Shown here piece by piece: positions 6,516-11,633 of a stretch of DNA of 11,633 nt. The notes below the pieces were generated by a model that was not told the DNA's origin, searched no databases, and was given only the letters and a program-made list of their open reading frames with translations. A program made the translations under genes and the position numbers. The stretch is from Parvibaculum sp. (GTDB lineage Bacteria > Pseudomonadota > Alphaproteobacteria > Parvibaculales > Parvibaculaceae): NCBI GenBank assembly GCA_020062605.1, contig JAGUWA010000291.1, positions 1-11,633 on the forward strand, in the 5' to 3' direction. Each line of letters starts with the position of its first letter. The first letter of the stretch is position 1.

Positions 6516-7769
6516 ATGACGACCGACACATTGACTAGAGACCCGGCTTCGACGGTCCCGCTTTCTCAGATGGATGTCAGCGATCCAAAGCTCTTTCAAA
6601 GCGACACGATCGGGAGCTACTTCACACGGCTGCGGCGGGAAGACCCCGTCCATTATTGCCCCGAGAGCGCCTATGGCCCTTACTGGTCGGTAACGAAATT
6701 CAACGACATCATGCAGGTCGAAGTGAACCACCAGACGTTCTCCTCGGAGGCTAAACTTGGTGGTATCACCCTGCAGGACATGCAAAGCGGCGAAGCGTCG
6801 CTTGAACTTGAGATGTTCATTGCGATGGATCCGCCCAAGCATGACGCTCAGCGCAAGGCAGTCAGTCCGGCTGTCGCCCCGTCCAACCTTGTTCTGCTGG
6901 AGCCCATCATCCGCGAGCGCGCGGGGCTTATTCTCGATTCGCTTCCCGTCGGCGAGGAGATCGACTGGGTTGACCGGGTTTCCATCGAGCTTACGACGAT
7001 GACGCTGGCGACACTGTTCGACTTCCCCTGGGAGGAGCGGCGCAAGCTCACTCGCTGGTCGGATGTTGCGACCGCGACGCCGGAGACGGGCGTGGTTTCT
7101 TCGTTTGAGCAGCGCCGCGAGGAGCTCCTCGAATGTGCGCAATACTTCAAGGGCCTTTGGGACAAGCGGGCCAACGAGCCGCCGAAGCCCGATCTGATCT
7201 CGATGATGGTGCATTCGCCCGCGACGCGGGACATGCCGTATCTCGAATTTCTGGGTAACCTGATTCTCCTGATCGTCGGCGGTAACGACACCACGCGCAA
7301 TTCCATCAGCGGCGGGGTGCTCGCCCTTAATCAGAACCCGGCCGAATACCGCAAGCTCATGGCCGATCCAGGCCTCATCCCGAAAATGATCCCCGAGATC
7401 ATCCGCTGGCAGACGCCGCTGACGCATATGCGTCGGACGGCACTCATGGACGCCGAAATCGGTGGCAAGAAGATCAGAAAGGGCGACAAAGTCGTTATGT
7501 GGTACCTCTCGGGAAACCGGGACGACGAGGTAATTGACCGCCCGAACGAGTTCATTATCGACCGCCCGAATTCCCGTCACCATCTTTCCTTCGGTTTCGG
7601 CGTCCATCGCTGCATGGGGAACCGCGTGGCGGAGTTGCAGTTGCGCATCATCTGGGAAGAAATCCTGAAGCGTTTCAGCAAGGTGGAGGTCGTCGGCGCG
7701 CCCGAGAGAACGCTGTCCAACTTCATCCGCGGGTTTACCCGTCTGCCGGTGAAGCTGCGCGGGCATTAG
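6516..7769 (+). CDS. Cytochrome P450, CYP153-like alkane/aliphatic hydroxylase
   Basis: A 417-residue soluble bacterial P450. The I-helix motif GGNDTT (255-260) is followed by RNS. The K-helix ExxR is EIIR (294-297), in EIIRWQTPLTHMRRTA. The heme loop FGFGVHRCMG places the thiolate ligand at Cys366. The strings GGNDTTRNS, VVMWYLSGNRDDEVIDRP and FGFGVHRCMGNR closely resemble recalled CYP153A sequences, the class I enzymes that hydroxylate terminal carbons of medium-chain alkanes, limonene and similar compounds. Electrons would come from the [2Fe-2S] ferredoxin encoded 86 bases downstream; no reductase is seen. The ATG at 6516 follows GGGAGG (6502-6507). An in-frame ATG at 6471 would add 15 residues without a good ribosome site. 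The preceding operator-like palindrome suggests control by the local regulator. Substrate is inferred from family only. Confidence 0.93.
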   Translation: MTTDTLTRDPASTVPLSQMDVSDPKLFQSDTIGSYFTRLRREDPVHYCPESAYGPYWSVTKFNDIMQVEVNHQTFSSEAKLGGITLQDMQSGEASLELEMFIAMDPPKHDAQRKAVSPAVAPSNLVLLEPIIRERAGLILDSLPVGEEIDWVDRVSIELTTMTLATLFDFPWEERRKLTRWSDVATATPETGVVSSFEQRREELLECAQYFKGLWDKRANEPPKPDLISMMVHSPATRDMPYLEFLGNLILLIVGGNDTTRNSISGGVLALNQNPAEYRKLMADPGLIPKMIPEIIRWQTPLTHMRRTALMDAEIGGKKIRKGDKVVMWYLSGNRDDEVIDRPNEFIIDRPNSRHHLSFGFGVHRCMGNRVAELQLRIIWEEILKRFSKVEVVGAPERTLSNFIRGFTRLPVKLRGH

Positions 7770-7855
7770 TTCGCGACGGAGCGGCGCCCCCGATTCATCG
7801 CGAAAACGAACGCTCCACTCGCCGTTTCATCCAGCATGATCGAAAAGAGAAAAAT

Positions 7856-8182
7856 ATGCCCACAGTCATTTTCATCGAGCCGGACGGCGCTGAATATCCT
7901 ATCGCGGTCAAGAGTGGCACGACTGCGAGGGACGCCGCGGTCAACAACGGTGTGCCGGGCATCGACGGCGATTGCGGGGGCGAATGCGCCTGCGCGACCT
8001 GCCATGTGCATGTCGATGCCGCGTGGATGTCCCGGGCCGGCATGGCCGAGCCGGGCGGCATGGAAGCCAACTTGCTACAATTTGCCGAAGGTTCGACGGA
8101 AAACAGCCGCCTTGCTTGCCAGATCACAATGACCGACGATCTCGACGGTCTCATGTTGAGAATACCCGACGGTCAGCACTAG
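7856..8182 (+). CDS. [2Fe-2S] ferredoxin, adrenodoxin/P450 type
   Basis: A 108-residue plant/vertebrate-type ferredoxin. Cluster ligands follow the C-x5-C-x2-C...C pattern: Cys40, Cys46 and Cys49 in DCGGECACATCHVHV, then Cys88 in LACQ. Cys44 is an extra, non-ligand cysteine. The length and the spacing match adrenodoxin, putidaredoxin and other ferredoxins that feed class I P450s. It follows the CYP153-like gene on the same strand, so it is probably that enzyme's electron donor, taking electrons from an FAD-dependent reductase encoded elsewhere. The ribosome site is weak (GAGA in an A-rich run), so translation may depend partly on the P450 gene upstream. Confidence 0.95.
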   Translation: MPTVIFIEPDGAEYPIAVKSGTTARDAAVNNGVPGIDGDCGGECACATCHVHVDAAWMSRAGMAEPGGMEANLLQFAEGSTENSRLACQITMTDDLDGLMLRIPDGQH

Positions 8183-8253
8183 TCGCAGTCGGCGTGCGGA
8201 TTTCGAGGTTCCTCCCCCGATCCTCCCCTTGAAAGACGGGCGTCGACTGCCCC

Positions 8254-8283
8254 TTGGGTCGAGATAGATCTCCTCCGACCCAA
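8254..8283. repeat. Inverted repeat, possible transcription-end hairpin
   Basis: TTGGGTCG (8254-8261) is repeated inverted as CGACCCAA (8276-8283) around 14 bases. An alternative smaller stem, GAGAT with ATCTC (8261-8272), lies inside. No T-run follows, so a terminator role after the ferredoxin is only possible; it could also be IS-derived. Confidence 0.4.
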
Positions 8284-8314
8284 ACCTCGTCTTCGTGCTG
8301 ATCCCGAAAGTCGG

Positions 8315-8330
8315 CAGCGTTGGGACGCTG
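8315..8330. repeat. Short perfect hairpin
   Basis: CAGCGT (8315-8320) and ACGCTG (8325-8330) form a 6-bp stem with the loop TGGG. It lies 148 bases past the ferredoxin stop without a T tract. It may be a weak transcription-end structure or part of the degraded insertion. Confidence 0.3.
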
Positions 8331-8435
8331 AATCAACCGAAATCATTTGCCTTCGACGGCGCCGCTCTTCCCGGGTGTCAGCATAACAGCGCTGTCGTCA
8401 TCTTTTCCGGCCTGCGAAGTTCGTTTATTTCGTGA

Positions 8436-8641
8436 GGGTTCGATCTTGCGGGCCATGCGTTCGATCTTGAGCGAGGAGAGGCGCTCGCCATCGCTGCACT
8501 GTCCCGGCAATTTCCAGACCGGCTCATCGAGCATGCATCCCTGTGATCGGAGAGATGCATCGGCGCATCCGGCTTTCCACGCCGCCAGATCGCCGTTACC
8601 AAGGCATCGACGACAAGCCGGGTCGTCGCCTGGTTTTCAGA
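8436..8641 (-). pseudogene. IS3-family transposase (OrfB/integrase core) remnant
   Basis: Read on the minus strand, 8641 downward gives TRLVVDALVTAIWRRGKPDA, then PMHLSD, then CSMSRSGNCRDSAAM. This matches the recalled IS3-group OrfB core, in which a block like WRRGKPDA-HHSDQGSQYTS leads to CSMSRSGNVWDNAAMESFF and SSLKTERTARK. The last part, SSLKIERMARK, appears in the next frame (8477 downward). A one-base deletion near 8480 would explain the shift. About 20 residues between HSD and CSMS are missing, the catalytic Glu after AAM is Ala, and a stop lies just upstream (8642-8644). Neither the N-terminal part nor OrfA is recognisable. This is a non-functional fragment recognised from memory of the family, without a database search. 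Confidence 0.75.
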
Positions 8642-8675
8642 TCAGACCGCCACGAGGCTTCCAGAAGCGGACGCG

Positions 8676-9764
8676 TCAAGCCACCTTGCGTTTGCTGCTC
8701 TTTCTCAGGGCCGGTATGACGTGTCTGGCAAACGAACGCATGCTTTCGGCTGCTTCCTCGTAGCTCATGCCACCGAAAAGGAAGCAGGGATTGATGTCGA
8801 ATTCGCCCAGAAGCGATTTGCGATATTCGAACTTCTCGACGATTTCCTTGGGCGTCCCCCAGGCCGTGACATCGAGGTAGGTCTTGGCCATTCCATCCTT
8901 GCCGAGCGCGCGAATGGCGTCGACGGCCTGGGCGTAGGACTCGTAGCCCTTGGCGTTCTTAAAATGCTCGCCGGCCAGTTCATAGTGATCGAGTACCGAA
9001 AGCAGATAGTTGGTCACATATTTCTGTCCCAACTCCTTCGCGCGAGCAGGATCGGTGTCGCAATAGGTGAAGTCGCATATCATGATCGGCGGTGCGTCTT
9101 CGCCATGCTGCGCCTTGTACGCAGCCTTGTATTCCTTGACGGCCTCGGCCTGAGCTTCCCACGGCTTTTGAGCAAAGATCACCATCCGCGCGCCAGCCTT
9201 CGCGCACTGAAGAACGGATTCCGGCGACATGGCGACCTGATAGATGCGCCCCTTGAAGGAGCCGCGCGGATTGGGACGGATTTCTATCCGCTTCTGCGGA
9301 TAGAAGGGGCCGCTTCCTTCGATGAAGCCGGTCTCGAGAGCGTCTATAATCATCGGGCTTGCTTCATCGAAGCGTTGGCGGGCTTCGTCCATGTTCACAC
9401 CCATGCCGTCATATTCCTTGCGCGCCAGACCGCGCCCCATCCCGAAGAGCGTTCGGCCTTGGCAAAGGTGATCCAGCAGGACGACCTTTTCCGCGATCCG
9501 AACGGGCACATTCCAGGGAAGGATGACAGCGCCGGTGCCCAACTTGATGCGTTTGGTGCGCGCCGCCATGTAACTCAGGAACTGGGTGTTGTCGGGACAA
9601 AACGAATAGTCCTCGAAATGATGCTCGACGGGCCACAATGCGTCAAAGCCGAGTTCTTCCGCCAAAAGCCCGAGACGGATCTCCTCGTCATAGACCTGGC
9701 CGTCGGTTACGCCAGAGTTGGCTCTGTCGAAATTCTGAAAAACCATCTGAATGCCGAACTGCAT
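8676..9764 (-). CDS. LLM-class flavin-dependent oxidoreductase (luciferase-like monooxygenase)
   Basis: A 362-residue (beta/alpha)8-barrel protein of the bacterial luciferase-like family, which uses reduced FMN or F420. Typical elements are LLAEELGFDALWPVEHHF (33-50), the LGTGAVILPWNVPVRIAEKV strand-helix (75-94), DHLCQGRTLFGMGRG (98-112) and a late motif WGTPKEIVEKFE. The WxxEHHF segment and the GMGRG loop are family hallmarks at the cofactor site. Annotation tools often label such proteins limonene or alkane monooxygenase, but the substrate cannot be assigned here. It would need reduced flavin from a separate reductase, not seen in the window. The ATG at 9762-9764 follows GGGGAGA. It is the second gene of a minus-strand pair, 39 bases after the crotonase, and presumably shares its promoter. 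Confidence 0.9.
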   Translation of the reverse strand: MQFGIQMVFQNFDRANSGVTDGQVYDEEIRLGLLAEELGFDALWPVEHHFEDYSFCPDNTQFLSYMAARTKRIKLGTGAVILPWNVPVRIAEKVVLLDHLCQGRTLFGMGRGLARKEYDGMGVNMDEARQRFDEASPMIIDALETGFIEGSGPFYPQKRIEIRPNPRGSFKGRIYQVAMSPESVLQCAKAGARMVIFAQKPWEAQAEAVKEYKAAYKAQHGEDAPPIMICDFTYCDTDPARAKELGQKYVTNYLLSVLDHYELAGEHFKNAKGYESYAQAVDAIRALGKDGMAKTYLDVTAWGTPKEIVEKFEYRKSLLGEFDINPCFLFGGMSYEEAAESMRSFARHVIPALRKSSKRKVA

Positions 9765-9803
9765 CGGAACGTCTCCCCGTGGTAATGATTTCGGTTTCTT
9801 GCT

Positions 9804-10616
9804 TCAACGGCCCTTATAGTTTGGCTTGCGCTTCTCCATGAATGCCTTGGGCCCCTCGCGGGCATCCTCGGTCTTGAACACGGGGGCTGCGAAGCGCGAC
9901 TCCATACCCATCGCCTCGCTCTCGGGGCGTCCCAGACATTCGCGGGCGGATTTGCGAATCGCCTGAACGGCGATCGGCCCATTCGCGGCGATCTTCTCCG
10001 CGAGTTCGAATGCCGCGTCGAGCACCTGCTTCTGGGGGACGACACGATTCAGGAATCCCAGATCGTAGGCCTCCTGCGCGCTGATCAGGTCGCCGGTGAG
10101 CAGCAGTTCCATCGCCCTTGCATAAGGTATCTGGCGCGGAAGACGCACCGTTGAGCCGCCGCCCGGAAAAATCGCCCATTTGACCTCCTGCACGCCGAGC
10201 TTTGCCGTATCCGCGGCGATACGCATGTCGGTTCCTTGTGCCAGCTCCATCCCGCCTGCGACGGCAAAGCCGTTGATCGCGGCGATGACCGGCTTTGTCA
10301 CATCGAATGTGCGCAACAAGCCGTTGGCCAGGATATTCGGATCATCCAGAATTTTCTGGTCCCATTCGTTTTGCGGTTTGCGTGCGCCACTTATGAGCGG
10401 GATGAGCTGCCCGAGATCCGCGCCTGAACAAAACGCCTTGTCTCCGGCGCCGGTGACGATGGCGACGCGGATATTCGCGTCATCGCGCACTTCTTTCCAA
10501 TGACCGGCAAGCCGGACCAACATTTCCGGACTGAACGAGTTACGTGCTTCCGGGCGGTTGAGCGTGATCAGCGCGATATGACCCCTTTTTTCGAGCAGGG
10601 CCGGTTCCATCGTCAT
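9804..10616 (-). CDS. Enoyl-CoA hydratase/isomerase family protein
   Basis: A 270-residue crotonase. The N-terminal ITLNRPEARNSFSPEM (17-32), first oxyanion-hole motif FCSGADLG (62-69) and second, VAGGMELA (119-126), are intact. Both acids equivalent to rat hydratase Glu144 and Glu164 are present: Glu124, and Glu144 in VQEVKWAIFPGGG. It is thus a good candidate for a true enoyl-CoA hydratase, unlike the crotonase at 163-903. The start at 10616 follows GGGAGA; an internal ATG two codons later is also possible. It is the first gene of a minus-strand pair with the LLM oxidoreductase and is divergent from the amidohydrolase, with operator-like site 4 between them. It probably acts on the CoA ester of a pathway intermediate. 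Confidence 0.92.
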   Translation of the reverse strand: MTMEPALLEKRGHIALITLNRPEARNSFSPEMLVRLAGHWKEVRDDANIRVAIVTGAGDKAFCSGADLGQLIPLISGARKPQNEWDQKILDDPNILANGLLRTFDVTKPVIAAINGFAVAGGMELAQGTDMRIAADTAKLGVQEVKWAIFPGGGSTVRLPRQIPYARAMELLLTGDLISAQEAYDLGFLNRVVPQKQVLDAAFELAEKIAANGPIAVQAIRKSARECLGRPESEAMGMESRFAAPVFKTEDAREGPKAFMEKRKPNYKGR

Positions 10617-10701
10617 GTTCGCGTCTCCCTTGAATAACAGATATGTGTTTTTGATTGCATGAATGTAATTTATCTGGACTCGGATTGTGCCGCCAGCGAA
10701 G

Positions 10702-10717
10702 ATTTATGATCAGAAAT
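10702..10717. promoter_or_regulatory. Operator-like palindromic site 4 (crotonase/amidohydrolase divergent region)
   Basis: ATTTATGATCAGAAAT differs at one base from the perfect palindrome at 2910-2925. It lies 85 bases upstream of the crotonase ATG and 56 upstream of the amidohydrolase ATG, so one site could control both directions. TATGAT (10705-10710) inside it could be a -10 for the rightward gene. A TTGACA hexamer is present on the minus strand at 10718-10723, but no good -10 follows at the right spacing. Confidence 0.7.
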
Positions 10718-10773
10718 TGTCAAATTAAAAGAGTCGCGACCTTGAAACCAAATGCGACGCTGGGAGAGAGACA

Positions 10774-11633
10774 ATGATCAAGAAACCCATATCCGCGGAT
10801 TCGCACATCACCGAACCGCCGCATTGCTATGTTGATTACATTGATCCCAAATTCCGCGATCGCGCGCCGCGCATTCAGCGGATCGACAAGATTGGCGACG
10901 CTTTCATCGTCGAGGGTATGGGGTCTCCAGTTCCGATGGGGCTGGTGGCCGCCGCCGGCAAGGATCCGGCGGAGATCACGACAGACGGCGTCGCCTTCGA
11001 AGACCTGTGGAAGAGCGGCTGGGACGCCAAGTTCCGCGTTGCGGACCAGGAGAAGGACGGCGTTGCGGCCGAATTCATCTATCCGACGGTCGGAATGGTG
11101 ATCTGCAACCATCCCGACTTCGACTACAAGAAAGCCTGCTTCGAGGCTTATAATCGTTGGTTGCAGGAATACTGCGCCGAGGCACCCGACCGTCTTTACG
11201 GTCTTGCGCAGGTTTCCATGCGATCGCCGGAAGATGGCGTTGCGGAAATCAGGCATGCGAAGGAGATGGGCTTCAAGGGTGTGATGATGCCCGGAAACCC
11301 CGCCGTCGAGGATTATGATTCAACTGTATACGACAAGGTCTGGGCGACCGCTGTCGAGTGCGACATGCCGCTCTCGTTCCACATCCTGACCGGCAAATCG
11401 GACAGTCTTTCAGGGCAGGTCCGGGGTCCGCGTATCAACGGCTTCCTGTCGATTATCCGTGGCTGCCAGGACGTGATGGGCACCTTCATATTCGGCGGTG
11501 TCTTCGATCGCTTCCCCGACCTAAAAGTTGTCTGCGTCGAGGCCGATGCGGGCTGGGTTCCGCACTACATGTATCGCATGGACCATGCCTACAAGCGTCA
11601 TCGCTACTGGATGAAGGCGCCGCCGCTCAAGCG
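10774..11633 (+). CDS. Amidohydrolase family 2 (ACMSD-like) protein, 3' end missing
   Basis: The frame is open from the ATG at 10774 to the window edge, giving 286 residues of a metal-dependent TIM-barrel hydrolase or decarboxylase. ADSHITEP (8-15) is the first-strand D-x-H motif of this group, LSFHIL holds a second metal-type His (203), and VEADAGWVPHYMYRMD (255-270) is a common late motif of COG2159-type proteins near the active site. Members hydrolyse C-N or C-C bonds or decarboxylate aromatic and cyclic acids; the substrate here is unknown. GGGAGAGAG (10762-10770) just upstream is a strong ribosome site. It is divergent from the crotonase-LLM pair, with operator-like site 4 between. Related proteins usually run to about 340-400 residues, so some 50-100 residues probably lie beyond the window. 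Confidence 0.9.
   Translation, partial: MIKKPISADSHITEPPHCYVDYIDPKFRDRAPRIQRIDKIGDAFIVEGMGSPVPMGLVAAAGKDPAEITTDGVAFEDLWKSGWDAKFRVADQEKDGVAAEFIYPTVGMVICNHPDFDYKKACFEAYNRWLQEYCAEAPDRLYGLAQVSMRSPEDGVAEIRHAKEMGFKGVMMPGNPAVEDYDSTVYDKVWATAVECDMPLSFHILTGKSDSLSGQVRGPRINGFLSIIRGCQDVMGTFIFGGVFDRFPDLKVVCVEADAGWVPHYMYRMDHAYKRHRYWMKAPPLK

Larger units (their letters stand above)
8183..8675. other. 493-base region without an intact gene
   Basis: This stretch lies between the ferredoxin and the convergent LLM oxidoreductase. It holds two inverted repeats (8254-8283 and 8315-8330) and a broken IS3-family transposase fragment on the minus strand (about 8436-8641). Short open frames here show no recognisable protein apart from the transposase remnants. 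It looks like the scar of an old insertion. Confidence 0.7.

Noticed and set aside
7770..7804. TTCGCGA / TCGCGAA inverted repeat between the P450 and ferredoxin genes
   Set aside because: Only 7 bp with a 21-base loop and no T-run; too weak to call a terminator or processing site.
8347..8763. 138-residue + strand open frame between the ferredoxin and LLM genes
   Set aside because: It overlaps the transposase remnant and the 3' end of the LLM gene, is low in recognisable structure, and lacks a ribosome site.
9342..9354. TATAATCAT inside the LLM oxidoreductase gene
   Set aside because: It lies in coding sequence, without symmetry, and is explained by codons.
8721..9785. 354-residue open frame on the + strand opposite the LLM oxidoreductase
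   Set aside because: GC-rich antisense shadow; the minus strand has clear luciferase-like motifs and a Shine-Dalgarno.

Overview
The window is GC-rich, compact bacterial DNA. CYP153-type cytochrome P450 with an adrenodoxin-type ferredoxin, plus Baeyer-Villiger and luciferase-type monooxygenases and several crotonases, suggests a hydrocarbon- or terpenoid-degrading alphaproteobacterium (sphingomonad- or Parvibaculum-like). The taxonomic guess is inference; no rRNA or other marker gene is present.

Layout. (1) 1-96 is the 3' end of a P450 gene on the + strand. A strong hairpin (102-126) separates it from a convergent minus-strand pair: alpha/beta hydrolase (999-1874), then an enoyl-CoA hydratase/isomerase-family protein (163-903). 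(2) Divergent from that pair is a GntR/FadR-type regulator (2043-2846). (3) A + strand operon follows: nitronate monooxygenase-like flavoprotein (2962-4095), PaaI-type hotdog thioesterase (4148-4594) and flavin-dependent Baeyer-Villiger-type monooxygenase (4720-6354). It ends at an intrinsic terminator (6363-6385). (4) A second + strand unit holds a CYP153-like P450 (6516-7769) and its [2Fe-2S] ferredoxin (7856-8182). (5) About 490 bases without an intact gene (8183-8675) contain a decayed IS3-family transposase fragment and two inverted repeats. (6) A minus-strand pair, enoyl-CoA hydratase (9804-10616) then LLM-class flavin oxidoreductase (8676-9764), is divergent from an amidohydrolase (10774 onward) that runs off the window.

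The main unifying signal is a 16-bp palindromic motif, roughly ATTTATnATnATrAAT. It occurs four times (1921-1936, 2910-2925, 6433-6448, 10702-10717), each time in a promoter region, and together the four copies cover every transcription unit that starts in the window. The simplest reading is a local regulon under the GntR-family protein encoded here, with acyl-CoA or a pathway intermediate as a possible inducer.

Together the genes look like a catabolic cluster: P450/ferredoxin hydroxylation, flavin monooxygenase chemistry including ketone-to-ester oxidation, ester or lactone hydrolysis, then CoA-ester processing by crotonases and a thioesterase. The substrate cannot be read from the sequence; an aliphatic, alicyclic or terpenoid compound is the best guess. 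No CoA ligase, alcohol dehydrogenase or ferredoxin reductase is present in the window, so the cluster probably extends beyond both ends.
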